Shown piece after piece: positions 43,401 through 54,779 of a stretch of 64,000 bases of DNA. Every line of letters begins with the position of its first letter. Position 1 is the first letter of the stretch. The translations under genes were made by a program, and so were the position numbers. The notes under the pieces are model-generated. The model saw nothing but the letters and a program-made list of their open reading frames with translations. It was not told where the DNA came from and did no database searches. Source of the DNA: Mixophyes australis. Lineage: Eukaryota > Chordata > Amphibia > Anura > Limnodynastidae. The stretch spans positions 278,710,960 to 278,774,959 of the forward strand of contig JAVHZZ010000002.1 of the NCBI GenBank assembly GCA_036250195.1, read 5' to 3'.

Positions 43401-44127
43401 TGCAACGTTTTGGACTAATAACAATATTGTGAGGTGTTCAGAATACACTGTAAATTAGTGAAAATTATTGTTATTGAATGTTATTGAGGTTAATAATAGC
43501 AGAGGAGTGAAAATAAGCCCAAAAACTTGATTTTTTTACTTTTTATGCTTTTTTCAAAAAAAATCCGAATCCAAAACCTTAAATCCGAACCAAAACCTTT
43601 CGGCAGGTGTTTTGCGAAACAAATCCGAACCCAAAACCTCAAGAAAATCCGAATCCAAAACACAAAACACGAGACACCAAAAGTCGCCGGTGCACATCCC
43701 TAGATCAAACACAGACATGTAAGCTGTCATATACACAGACAAACACACAAACACACACAGGATCAAACACAGATATGTAAACTGCCATATACACAGACTA
43801 ACACATACATAAACACACACACGCACAGGATCAAACACACATACATGTAAGCTGTCATATACATATACACACACACATTCTTACCTTCTTCTGCTGCCTC
43901 CTGCATTACACCCATGCTGGCTGTGTGAGAGGAAGGGGCGGGGCCAATCTGCCGGCAGAAAGCTGTGCTCACACAGCAGGGGACTGACTGGGAGACGATC
44001 CTCCCAAGCTACAAACAGTAGTGGCTGGTCCCGGGAGAGGGGGCAGCCACTGTAATCATACAGCATCCCAGGTAGGACAGGGGTTTCTGGGGACTAGGAA
44101 ACCCCCCCTGGGTGCGCCCCTGAGGTG

Positions 44128-44703
44128 ATATAGGCTTATTACCGCTTGAAGCCCATCTAATACTGAGTTATTCTAAAGATGTAACTAAGAACAAATATTG
44201 ATTGTAACTTGAAAACGTGTTTTTTGTTAATACAAGTGAACTGAATAACAATGGAACAAGGGTTTAATGATATTATATAGGATAGGGCTAGTGTGTGATG
44301 TTCTGTCTATACATGTTTTTAGAGATAAACATAGCTATAGTTTATAAAGATAAGTAAGAACGGCAGCTGATTGGCAACAGAATGCAGCTGCGGATAATGA
44401 ATCTTCATAGACGGCCATTTAGAGTGAACATCCTGGAGTTAGCTTTTAATGATGTTTATTTTTCATTAATTTTCTATTTGGTTTATGTTGTGCGATGAAA
44501 CAAAATTAATTTTAATATGAAAAAGAAAAAGAAATGAAAAATTATTTTAGTATACTGATTGTAATTCTCTCAGCTGTTTGTTCTTTGGAAATGCAATTAA
44601 GGGGCAGGCAATATGAAAATGAGGGAAAACTATTTATACAGGGCTTTCCCCTCAGTTATGTATCTTTGAAAAAGTATCATATTCCGAGACGCATCATATA
44701 GTC
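44128..44703. other. AT-rich DNA, nothing recognised
   Basis: No gene seen. GTATCTTTGAAAAAGTATC and GAGACGCATC near 44659-44694 may be the end of a Penelope-like element, but no TSD pairs were found. Confidence 0.35.
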
Positions 44704-44997
44704 CATACTTGCCAACTCTCCCGGAACGTCCGGGAGACTCCCGCATTTTGCGAGAGTCTCCCGGACTCCCGGGAGAGTGGCAATCTCCCTGATCTGCCTA
44801 CTTCCTAGTGAAGTGGGCAGAATTCGGTTTAAACGCCACTATTCACCCGGAATCGCGGCGTTTAGTAATGTCGCGATTTGCGTCATTACGTCACAGGGGC
44901 GGGGCCAAAAAGATGCGATTTCGGCGCCCCGCCCCCTGCACGCCCACGTCCCAGCCGGCATCTCCCGGAAGAAGAAAAGCAAATGTTGGCAAGTATG
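44704..44997. mobile_element. hAT MITE, CATACTTGCCAAC ends, TSD ATATAGTC
   Basis: The TIR CATACTTGCCAAC is exactly inverted as GTTGGCAAGTATG. ATATAGTC at 44696-44703 is repeated exactly at 44998-45005. The interior has CTCCCGG-type palindromes and a GC-rich core. Length is 294 bp. The next hAT MITE's target duplication starts at the very next base. Confidence 0.93.
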
Positions 44998-45013
44998 ATA
45001 TAGTCCTCTGGGA

Positions 45014-45942
45014 CAGTGCCGTAACTAGACATTTTGGTGCCCTCGGTGAGACAGGGCACCGGTGCCCCCCATCTAAGTGGAAGAGGCATTTGACAAGAGG
45101 GTGTGGCCAACCTAATGTGGGTGTGGCTAGCACTGGCATTGTGTTAGATGAGACAAAGAAACAACATGATCAATATAAACACCACAATATCCTATAAAAG
45201 CTCACATTAGAACAAATCCAATCCACCACTAATCTAACAAGCCTTCCAATTAATCTCCCATGTATGCATACACATTATATATCGTGATTGCATATAATCT
45301 GTCCGCATAAAACATGCCGCAGGGATGGATTTCAAACAGCAAGAGGAACTGTAAAATCTCACACTACAGAGCTGCAGGGTTTATCTGAAACAAAACAATG
45401 TTCCGTCAGACCCCGGCTGATTAAACGCCTTTCCTTGTGAGGGAGGAAATAAAGAGCAGCTAATTCAAACAAAACCTGCCAGTGGCACCCGGCGATAATG
45501 TGTGTGCTGGCTACGGGTGCGTGCTGATAGTATCATACAAGTGTCCCGGGAGCAGGATGCCTGTGTGCATCTAAATGGTCTAGAGAGAGAATATGAATGT
45601 TATTTACCCTCCATATGAGGACCCAGACGCGGGAGGGGAGAAACAGTTGAACTAGAAAGGAGTGCAGACACGACGCAATGCATGCCAGCGGACCCTTTCA
45701 GTCAAGATGTGCCTCCTTTGACTTCCGCAGTGGAACGCATGTGCGATCCACAGACAGGAAGTTCGGTATTTGGAATGCAAATGCAGAACTTCCTGTCTGT
45801 GGAACGCATATGCGTTCCACTGCGGAAGTCAAAGGCTTTCCTTATCCCTGACAACAGAGCTAGGTAGCGGGCGGCTGCTGCGCCCCTTTAGGCTTGCGCC
45901 CTGGGCAACGGCACCGCCCGCACCACCCTAGTTACGGCTCTG
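45014..45942. mobile_element. hAT non-autonomous element, CAGNGCCGTAACTAG ends, TSD CTCTGGGA
   Basis: Left CAGTGCCGTAACTAG and right CTAGTTACGGCTCTG are TIRs with one mismatch. CTCTGGGA at 45006-45013 is repeated exactly at 45943-45950. The interior has no transposase but has a strong hairpin (45715-45835). Confidence 0.95.
45715..45835. repeat. Inverted repeat, 49-bp arms, 23-bp loop, inside hAT MITE
   Basis: CCTTTGACTTCCGCAGTGGA..GGAAGTT (45715-45763) pairs with AACTTCC..GCGGAAGTCAAAGG (45787-45835) with two mismatches. The loop contains GGTATTTGGAATGC. It may be a second small element inserted in the MITE or a fold-back core. Confidence 0.85.
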
Positions 45943-45950
45943 CTCTGGGA

Positions 45951-46639
45951 CATCCTCTACTCCCGCTATCTGTTGGTGTCCCATAGGGCTCTGGTCTCGG
46001 CTCTCTGCTTTTCTCACTGTACACTTCTACTCTTGGTGAACACAGTGCAACATCCACACATGCGTATGTGCAATGTAAGGTCACATCAGAACACATATAA
46101 AAAAAAGTATATTATAAAATAAATGAACAACTGTAAACAGTATAATCATTAACAACCATATGGTTGGTTTAAAAATATACATATATTTTACACATTAAAT
46201 ACATAAATCAAGATGCATACTGTACATACACAATGCATTTTTATGGTCTATCTTAGATGCATTAGCACAAGAATTCAACATGTTCTGTGCTACTTAGTGG
46301 CACACATGCATGTACTTTTCCAAACAAAAACTATGCTGTGACAGTTATCATTATCAGTCAGCACTTACACCTGCTCTGTAGCTGGTGCAAATGATATGGA
46401 TGAAACAAACGTACTTACGAAAAAACACAGGACTTCAATTAGCTGCATCTGCAGCATCTTACTGCACTCTGCCTATGTCTGTCCGCCAATTCCCACCCCC
46501 TGTTCCGCCCTTCTAGTCATAGTTAGTCATAAGTGTAATTTACATAAATTTCATGCAATTGTGTTCATTGGCCTAAGGTCCATTTCTGTGCATGCGCAGA
46601 GCTATTTCATGCAAGATACAGCACACAAACGGACTTTCA
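45951..46639. other. AT-rich DNA, nothing recognised
   Basis: No coding motif or element ends were identified. Confidence 0.35.
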
Positions 46640-46930
46640 TCCGAACATGAATCAGGCGCCTTCTATCCCCAATACCACCTGTATGCTGACAACACCCAAA
46701 TATACCAACTCCTCCCCTGACCTTTTCCCTTCTCTACCATCTTTTGTGACCAACTATCTCTGCTATTTCCACATAGATGTCCCAAAGTTACCTAACGTTC
46801 AACATGTCCTAAATGAAGCTTATTATCTGCCCTCAGACAAGAGTTACTACCTCAAATCTCCCTCACTGTCAACACCACATTTTCTTCATAGATTTTACTT
46901 TTGTTTTAACTTTGGAATAAGTTCACAATT
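46640..46930 (+). pseudogene. L2-like LINE RT fragment
   Basis: FYPQYHLYADNTQIYQLLP at about 46660-46717 is the RT palm motif (YADDTQ-type, with Asn replacing the second Asp). The following DNA is frame-shifted and ends at the MITE-like element at 46933. It is a short relic related to the LINE at 24440-27280. Confidence 0.55.
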
Positions 46931-46932
46931 TT

Positions 46933-47508
46933 GGGCCTGATTCATTGATGCATGCAAATCTAAACTACTGTGCATTTTTGTTTTTTGAGAAATCACATAA
47001 TTCATTCACACGCATGTTCGTATTCAACTACAAGTGGAATCGAAGAAACGTCTCTTGTTGAATACGGGTGCAGGTATACACTGCTTATATGGATGTATAG
47101 TATCATACAATCACACAAAATAAACAACCTAACAAGTAATTATCTATTCACCTGACTACAGAGTTAAAGAGAGTACATAAGCATGCTAGGCCAGCTGTGC
47201 ACATTCCTGTGAAAGAGGAGAGGTAGGGGTGGGGGCTTCTGGGGCGTCATCCCAAGTGGTGTTATTGAACAATTGTAAGATACCACTACGCAAGGACTCT
47301 ATATACAAGGGCGCAATAATTACCCCCTTCTTGATGTCTGGAAGGGTTGGCCCCCTGTCAAAATAAAGTATGTCAAGAACAGCTTTAACCTCTGAAAGAT
47401 AGCGGGAAGGGGTAATCCAATTGCGAAGGATTGCTTTTGGACTCACAGTGCAAATTAATGCAAAATTCAGCATGTATCGCCATTTACATTCCTTAAAGAA
47501 TCAGGTCC
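46933..47508. mobile_element. MITE-like element with GGGCCTGATTCATT ends
   Basis: GGGCCTGATTCATTGATGC on the left and GAATCAGGTCC on the right are imperfect inverted ends, like those of 25965-26912. No clear TSD was found. A 95-codon minus-strand frame (47186-47473) with VSPKAILRNWITPSRYLSEV is of unknown origin; it looks coding-like but I cannot name it. Confidence 0.4.
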
Positions 47509-47526
47509 TATATTTGTTTTATAGAT

Positions 47527-47708
47527 TAGTGTTTCTCAAACCTAGTCCCCTAACAGTACATGTTTTCCAGGAGATAAGGGAAATAATTATACCACCTGTG
47601 GATCTGTTACAATGTGCTAGTCAGTAATGCATACACCTGTGCTAAAGCAAGGAGATATGGAAAACATGTACTGTTAGGGGTCCTGAGAGCCAGGTTTAAG
47701 AAACATTG
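47527..47708. mobile_element. hAT MITE, AGTGTTTCTCAAACC ends
   Basis: The left end TAGTGTTTCTCAAACC and the reverse complement of the right end (CAATGTTTCTTAAACC) are hAT-type TIRs. Both continue into CCCTAACAGTACATGTTTTCC. Flanks TTATAGAT and CTATAGAA match at 6 of 8. Confidence 0.8.
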
Positions 47709-48344
47709 CTATAGAATACCTCAATTTTATTTAAAAATAACTTTATAGTATTATTTTATGTGTATTGTTACTTTATGTGTAACAATACATTCATCGCTAA
47801 TCACAATAGGTATTCATATGGTTCTATTTATATTGTCCTCTTTCCTTTTTATTTCATCCCATTTCCATTCTCATTTGCCCACTCTCTCCTATCCACTTAT
47901 TGCGCTGTGTAGTGATACTAAAATGAATGACAGCTCCAATGTGCAGACTTTTAGCAGACTTAATATGTCATTCCTTTTAGTACCTCCTGCTGTATCTCCA
48001 TTCAGCTCTGCCTCACCTGTTTTCCTGTTTTGTGCTAGAGTCCTCTGTGACACAAGCTGCTCTCCAATTGGCTGACATGTGAATGCAGCATCTTCAATGC
48101 ACGCATAAGCTGCATAATAGTCTCATGCATGCCATATACTGTGGTTCTTCCCGGCAGCTCGTTAATACCAAGACTGCTCTGATATCAAAATTTTAACATT
48201 CCTATAATTTACCAACACCAAATACACACTACATACATATATTAATACATATGTTAATATCAAAATATACTATAACCATTTCCCCTTTTCTCAAGTATAT
48301 ACAAGTATATACAGTTTAAAGTTATAATGTTATATACTAGGTTA
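47709..48344. other. AT-rich DNA, nothing recognised
   Basis: Separates the hAT MITE and hAT C. No motif or repeat was recognised. Confidence 0.35.
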
Positions 48345-48524
48345 ATTAGGAGTAGAGATGGGCGGGTCCGGTTCTCCGAGAACCGAACCCACCCGAACTT
48401 TGGGTATCCGAGTACCGAGCTGAGCAGCTCGGTACTCTCCCGCCCATTCCGAATCCAAATCGAGGCCGAACGTCATTGTGACGTTGTCGGATCTCGGGAC
48501 TCGGTTCTCGCGATACTTCAACTT

Positions 48525-48532
48525 TATAAATA
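48525..48532 (+). promoter_or_regulatory. Putative TATA box of hAT C
   Basis: TATAAATA lies about 170 bp from the 5' terminus. hAT A has TATAAGTA (28952-28959) and hAT D has its equivalent (minus, 15119-15126) at the corresponding place, followed in each by a conserved CTCCAC..CGCCAT stretch. Confidence 0.5.
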
Positions 48533-48700
48533 CACGCCTCCACAGCAATCCATCGCCATTTGACAGAGGGAGAGAGCAGGGTGTAGTCATAGGCTAATTA
48601 GAGCAGGGACAGAGAATACAATATTGTTCTTGCAATTGCTCTAACCAAAATCGCTAGTGCAGAGAGGAGGATAGAGGTTTATTATTTTTTCTTCAAATTT

Positions 48701-50115
48701 GGCACTCCCCAGCGCTTTTGGGGTGTCCCCCATAATTGTGCATTAATATTTCTGGCTGTCAAAAGTCATATCTGTCAGCAGTATCTACTAAATAATTTGT
48801 AGCACACCTCAGTGTTTTTGGGGTGTCCTCCCTAATTGTGCATTAATATTTCTGGCTGTCAAAAGTCATATCTGTCAGCAGTATCTACTCAATAATTTTT
48901 AGCACTCCTCAGTGTTTTTGGGGTGTCCTCCCTAATTGTGCATTAATATTTCTGGCTGTCAAAAGTCATATCTGTCAGCAGTATCTACTCAATAATTTTT
49001 AGCACTCCTCAGTGTTTTTGGGGTGTCCTCCCTAATTGTGCATTAATATTTCTGGCTGTCAAAAGTCATATCTGTCAGCAGTATCTACTCAATAATTTTT
49101 AGCACTCCTCAGTGTTTTTGGGGTGTCCTCCCTAATTGTGCATTAATATTTCTGGCTGTCAAAAGTCATATCTGTCAGCAGTATCTACTCAATAATTTTT
49201 AGCACTCCTCAGTGTTTTTGGGGTGTCCTCCCTAATTGTGCATTAATATTTCTGGCTGTCAAAAGTCATATCTGTCAGCAGTATCTACTCAATAATTTTT
49301 AGCACTCCTCAGTGTTTTTGGGGTGTCCTCCCTAATTGTGCATTAATATTTCTGGCTGTCAAAAGTCATATCTGTCAGCAGTATCTACTCAATAATTTTT
49401 AGCACTCCTCAGTGTTTTTGGGGTGTCCTCCCTAATTGTGCATTAATATTTCTGGCTGTCAAAAGTCATATCTGTCAGCAGTATCTACTCAATAATTTTT
49501 AGCACTCCTCAGTGTTTTTGGGGTGTCCTCCCTAATTGTGCATTAATATTTCTGGCTGTCAAAAGTCATATCTGTCAGCAGTATCTACTCAATAATTTTT
49601 AGCACTCCTCAGTGTTTTTGGGGTGTCCTCCCTAATTGTGCATTAATATTTCTGGCTGTCAAAAGTCATATCTGTCAGCAGTATCTACTCAATAATTTTT
49701 AGCACTCCTCAGTGTTTTTGGGGTGTCCTCCCTAATTGTGCATTAATATTTCTGGCTGTCAAAAGTCATATCTGTCAGCAGTATCTACTCAATAATTTTT
49801 AGCACTCCTCAGTGTTTTTGGGGTGTCCTCCCTAATTGTGCATTAATATTTCTGGCTGTCAAAAGTCATATCTGTCAGCAGTATCTACTCAATAATTTTT
49901 AGCACTCCTCAGTGTTTTTGGGGTGTCCTCCCTAATTGTGCATTAATATTTCTGGCTGTCAAAAGTCATATCTGTCAGCAGTATCTACTCAATAATTTTT
50001 AGCACTCCTCAGTGTTTTTGGGGTGTCCTCCCTAATTGTGCATTAATATTTCTGGCTGTCAAAAGTCATAACTGTCAGCAGAATCTACTAAATAATTTTT
50101 AGCACTCCCCAGTGG
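48701..50115 (+). repeat. 100-bp tandem array in hAT C, 14 copies
   Basis: Units start at 48701, 48801 and so on to 50001, plus a partial copy at 50101. The unit contains AGCACTCCTCAGTGTTTTTG, GTGCATTAATATTTCTGGC and GTCAGCAGTATCTACTC. The eleven units from 48901 to 50000 look identical; differences are confined to the first two units and the last full unit. Confidence 0.97.
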
Positions 50116-50127
50116 TTTGCGCTCAGA

Positions 50128-50787
50128 ATGGATTCAAAGCAGTCCACATATGATCTAAATGAGCAACCAGGTTCTGTCACCAGTCCTGATGTTAGTGTTC
50201 CCAGTACGTCATCTGGCCAAGGCGATGTCAAACAACAGAGTGTTTTCAAATTAGTGCAAAAAACAAAAACCAAAAAAAAATTTACTGTATTGAAGCGAAA
50301 AAGAAGTGTAACTGAGCAAAAGTTAAGTGACGATAAAAAAAAAATTGCAAGCATGCCATTCTACACACGCAGTGGCAAAGAGAGAATGAGGCCTTCACCT
50401 TTGGCTATTAGTGGCAGATCCCAAAAAGTTACCCAGCCTACAATTGGTGCACAACTACTGTTACGCGTCAAAGCTGAGCTGCAAGATAACAGTGAGGCAT
50501 TACAGGAGAATATTTGCTCTGATTCACAAATGACAACAATCCCTGTGGAGAGTCCATCCAACAGTGGGATGTCTAATCGTGAGCATTCTGCTGATGTGTG
50601 CCTTAATAGCCCGAGTGTAGCCGGTGATACCCAAATTGAGGATGCCACTTTGGAATTAGAAGAGGATGAGGGGGAGATTTGTGTAGGCGACGAGGGCGCT
50701 AATGATGATGTTGATGATTATGATGCAGCCAGATACCAAATTGCCTTTCTCAATTTCTATTTATATTCTAGATTATATAACGGCTGA
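50128..50787 (+). CDS. hAT C N-terminal protein, 219 codons, unknown function
   Basis: An open frame starts at ATGGATTCAAAG just after the 100-bp array; the MDS start is shared with hAT A. A Lys-rich segment (KTKTKKKFTVLKRKRS, residues about 45-60) may direct nuclear import. The family-specific ASMPFYTRSGKERMRPSPL follows (about 73-91), then QLLLRVKAELQDNSEALQEN, VAGDTQIEDATLELEEDEGE and an acidic DDVDDYD tail. The last roughly 20 residues are encoded by the second array and are probably not original. There is no BED finger, so this is either the 5' exon of a truncated transposase or a separate accessory protein. I do not recognise the domain. Confidence 0.6.
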   Translation: MDSKQSTYDLNEQPGSVTSPDVSVPSTSSGQGDVKQQSVFKLVQKTKTKKKFTVLKRKRSVTEQKLSDDKKKIASMPFYTRSGKERMRPSPLAISGRSQKVTQPTIGAQLLLRVKAELQDNSEALQENICSDSQMTTIPVESPSNSGMSNREHSADVCLNSPSVAGDTQIEDATLELEEDEGEICVGDEGANDDVDDYDAARYQIAFLNFYLYSRLYNG

Positions 50788-51190
50788 ATAGTTTTCTATT
50801 TTACTCCTAGTGGAGAGAGGATCTGATGCAGACAGATACCAAACTGCCTTTGTCCATTTCAATTTATATTGTACAGTATATAACGGCTGAATTTATTAGT
50901 ATTTTATACAAGTGGAGGGTGGCCTAGAGAGACAAAAACCAAACTGGCTTTCTCCATGTCAATTAATATTGTACAGTCTATAACGGCTGGATTTTTTGGT
51001 ATTTTATACAAGTGGAGGGGGGCCTAGAGAGACAGAAACCAAACTGGCTTTCTCCATGTCAATTAATATTGTACAGTCTATAATGGCTGAATTTTTTGTT
51101 TTTTTAAAAAAGTGGAGGGGGGCCTATAGAGACAGAAAGCAAACTGTCTTTTTCCATTTCTTTACATATTTAACTATAAGTGTAGGGTGT
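50725..51190 (+). repeat. Second tandem array in hAT C, unit about 98 bp, about 5 copies
   Basis: Units contain ACCAAACTGGCTTTCTCCATG, ATATTGTACAGTCTATAACG and ATTTTATACAAGTGGAGGGG. The first unit overlaps the end of the N-terminal ORF. Confidence 0.85.
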
Positions 51191-51564
51191 AATATACATT
51201 CAAAGACGATGGCTGCATTGCCAATATGCATAGATGGAGAGGAAGACAATCTGTTTTGTGTGTAGAATAAATGAAGGCCTACCAACGAAGAATTAAACAG
51301 TTTTTTTGGATGATTTATTACCTCAACAATTAGATTACTTATCTCTAAAACAGTTGGAGCACTAAATTGGGTTATTTTAGGCACAAAAACATGTATTTTC
51401 CAACAAAATAGCAAAACAAAACCAAACAAAACCAAAACCAAAACCAAAACACGCAATGGCGGTTTTGCAAAACCAAAACCAAAACCAAAACACAACGGTA
51501 ATCCAGATCCAAAACCGAATCCAAAACCAAAACACGGGGGTCAGTGACCATCTCTAATTAGGAG

Positions 51565-54500
51565 TAAACTGCAGCCTGCTACAGTCATAACTGCCATTAA
51601 TGTTGTACTCTTTTGGGAGTTAGACATTGGTATTTTATTCTGTACACAGGGGATCTGTTTTAAGGGCTATAAATGGCGATATCTGCCGTATTTTGCGTTA
51701 AGTTGCTCTCTGCATGCCCAGAAATTAACTATATGCCAGAGAGCACAAGTGCATGCAATTCATCTTCGAGTGCAAACATATGGCACTTAAGATAGCGTAC
51801 GATTTCATGTGCTGAACAGGGAGGGGAAGGGGCGCAGTCAATGTACAGTAAGGTTGAGGTCTGGAAACATTGTCTTAAGTTTATTGTTTTTATGACGTGT
51901 GGCCTCTAGGTCCTTGTCTACAGGTTTCTGAATCTCTAACTGTAGATTGTATGCGACAACTGCTTCCTCGTCACCCATGTGGATTTTTCTGTATTCTCCA
52001 CATGTTGTTTTTTTACATTTTATATAGCATATGGTTTTATATGGTATTTCAAACCTGTAACCCACCTGGCAATTTCCTTCTCTGTTTCCTCTCACTTCTC
52101 CAACACATTCACCCACCTCCTTTGCATCGCTATTGCCCAAACCTGCCTTCTTCATGATCCCTCTCTACTCATAATCCCCAAGCAAAATGTCCACGTCATC
52201 GACATCCTCATCATGACACTACCTCCATTATATTCCCAATAATCATCATAGTTATAATAATTAACCCCATCCAAATAGTCATCATTAACCCCCTTATCCT
52301 CAGTAATAATAAACCCCTCCTTCCTACATCTTCATTGACCCCTATCATTCATCAATAACCCCTGAATTAATTATCCCAACATGCCACCGCTGAACCTGCT
52401 TGATCAATTGATCCTTCCTTAATGTCATCAGTTCTTTTCATCAACACTTGTGGGCGGGTTATTGTCTGTTCGTTCTTCCCAGTATCCCAATACTCAGGTT
52501 TAATATTGGGAGACTCCAGACTAAGGGACCTAGGTGTTGTACTTTTCCCCTAGTGACCTCTCACCCATAATTCGGGTACCTCAAGAATATTTAGTGGAAA
52601 GAGAACTAGTCCTACTTGATATAATCACGGAGGCACGTGAGGGCACGCCCAGCACTTTGTTTGGTCTAAAACCTTACCCTCCCAAGAATGATAATCATTC
52701 TCAAGGATACTCAAGTCCGAGTATTACTGGACTGGCATCGGTGGGTGTACCTCTTTTTTTAACTATGGGGTCAACGTACTTACTGACGTAATGCTACTCA
52801 GACAATAGCCCCTCGCACTTTCTCCAAGCTCCAAGGTTTCCAAATTTTCCTTTACCCCTGAATTGAATAGAGTAATTGGCTGGACCGATTATGCTACTAA
52901 CTTCTCCTTCATCCCCAATTCCTCAACATCATTACCTGAACCAGCCTCTGTCACCTGCTAATAATTAAAAGAATTGACCGTCCTGAGAAGAGAATGAAAT
53001 GAGAGAACACAAAACAGGAAAACTACAACTTCATGCTGGACAACTGTCTTAGCCTTTGGCTCAGGTGCTGCTAACTGCATTCGAGGCCTTCCAGAACAGA
53101 CTCATGAGTGCCCTTGGACCCTTCTCTGAGTGTTGGCCCTCTGCAGTGGGTGGAATGGGCACCAGTGTGTCTCTGCTACCCTTGAAGCCGTGATGCTGGT
53201 AGCCTACACCTGGTACCTGTCTGTCAAATAACCTGAGCCCAAGAAATTATTGCTCCACAACTTACTCACCCGATCCAACATCCTGACAGTTAGTGTGACT
53301 TTTCAGGAAACAGTATTTTGGACGTTCTCGGTTGCTGTCTCACTATTTACCTTCTCTCAAGGTCTAACCTAGCCTCCCAGTTACAATCTCATCTCACGAG
53401 GGGTCAAGAACATTTCAAAAACTGACAGGTTAAGAGTCTGCCCAGGAGTGATCTTTTGGTAGCGGGACAGGACTAGTGGCTGAAGCTATCAGTCACTTCA
53501 ATCACGTTCCAACTCTTATTCTATTCAATTCGTTCTACCGAGTACCGTTACTTTATGTTCATACTGGTTTATGGCTAATTGAAATTATGTGATTTGTTAC
53601 CACTACTCATACATTATACCTCTATTATTAATAACATGAATACCCCTATCATCTATTATAACTCTAGGACTATCACATTAAATAACAAAAGCTTTGAGTA
53701 TGACACAGTAATACATTAGACACATTTCAATACACCTTTACCCAGACATATTTCATTGGTACACCAGTGTATACTTGAGGATCCTGCATGGTGGTAATTG
53801 GATGACGTGGATTTGTTTTATCTGCAGAAATTCTTCAGGTAACCCAAATCTTCACATATTAACTAATATGTGTATGTGTGCATGCTTGTGTGTGTGTGTG
53901 TGTTCACATTTTAAAACAATACAACGAAAAACAAAACAAAACATAAATTTGTTAGTTGTCACATAAAACCCTGCTGTCTATTTGACAGCTAAGTTCGCCC
54001 TGGTTTGACAGCCATGTATGGTCGTGTGTGTAAGTGTGGACTTTACTAGCAGCTACTTTAGTTGGTAACTATGTCACTGTATAAAGTCCTCTATGTAGTG
54101 TCCTACTCGTGTGCTGGTATTGCTATCAAAAGATTTTTCAGTCAACTCAACATCGCCCCCTAGACTAGAAAAATGCTGAAGATCAATGTATATCAATCAA
54201 TTTTCCCTCTGCCAACTCACATGCCATTCTCAGTACCTCACATTCAGCTACTTGACTAAGTGAGAAAGACAAAGGGGTCTATTTCTATAACACTTTCTTC
54301 AAATATAACAGTATCCAGTACATGTCTGTCTAACAGTGAAAAATATAAAACACGAAAATTCTACATTTTCTAGGGTTTCACATTATGTTGTATCTTGTGG
54401 CAAAAATCCTACTCCAATGCTCTATACAGAGATGCATATCTGTATGCCTAACCTCCATCAATCTCTCCACCCTTTGTGCATAAATATAAAGGCACACTTT

Positions 54501-54740
54501 GTACAGGAGGCAAAAAGCAGATATGCATTCTAAATAAACAACATGAATCATTTTCTTTTCATACAAAACTTTCTGCTTAACATTAGCAGCTTCTATACAC
54601 ATAACACCAAACCCCTGACTGTATCTGTAACTCATGTCAATCTAGTGTGTGTATCTCTGAATTTGTCTTATGTAAAAAAATAAAAATAAATATGTCTCAG
54701 CCCCATTGATGAGACTGTGTCTGTTTTTATCTCTACCAGA

Positions 54741-54779
<39 letters not shown>

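Larger units (their letters stand above)
40090..43702 (+). mobile_element. hAT element B (TAGAGATG family), internally deleted, TSD GATCAAAC
   Basis: Ends are TAGAGATGAGCGCACTCGG and GTGCACATCCCTA. GATCAAAC at 40082-40089 is repeated exactly at 43703-43710. It keeps the N-terminal region, the first part of the transposase, a short C-terminal EDEDD piece and a 78-bp array. The middle and C-terminal transposase is deleted, so it is non-autonomous. The 3' end carries the family's AATCCGAA/CCAAAACC subterminal repeats. Confidence 0.93.
39865..44122. mobile_element. DNA element with CAGGGGC ends and 5-bp TSD AGGTG, hosting hAT B
   Basis: Left CAGGGGCAAACGCAGGATTC and the reverse complement of the right end (CAGGGGCGCACCCAGGG) form TIRs, both followed by GGGGGGTTTCC. 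AGGTG flanks both sides (39860-39864 and 44123-44127). A CA-rich minisatellite (GATCAAACACAGACATGTAA unit, about 39960-40089 and 43703-43870) fills the interior and was the target of hAT B. Without hAT B it is about 640 bp. CAGGGG ends suggest hAT, but a 5-bp duplication is unusual for most hATs. Confidence 0.7.
48353..51556 (+). mobile_element. hAT element C (TAGAGATG family), TSD ATTAGGAG
   Basis: Ends are TAGAGATGGGCGGGTCC and CAGTGACCATCTCTA. ATTAGGAG at 48345-48352 is repeated exactly at 51557-51564. The 5' subterminal region has palindromes such as GGTTCTCCGAGAACC and CCGAGCTGAGCAGCTCGG; the 3' end has a run of CCAAAAC repeats. A 100-bp array, an intact N-terminal ORF and a second array of about 98 bp fill the interior. 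BED finger and transposase are absent. The perfect TSD and open ORF suggest it is the youngest of the four hATs. Confidence 0.95.

Noticed and set aside
48701..50115. CRISPR-like regular repeats
   Set aside because: Units are contiguous 100-bp tandem copies with no spacers, in a eukaryotic transposon.
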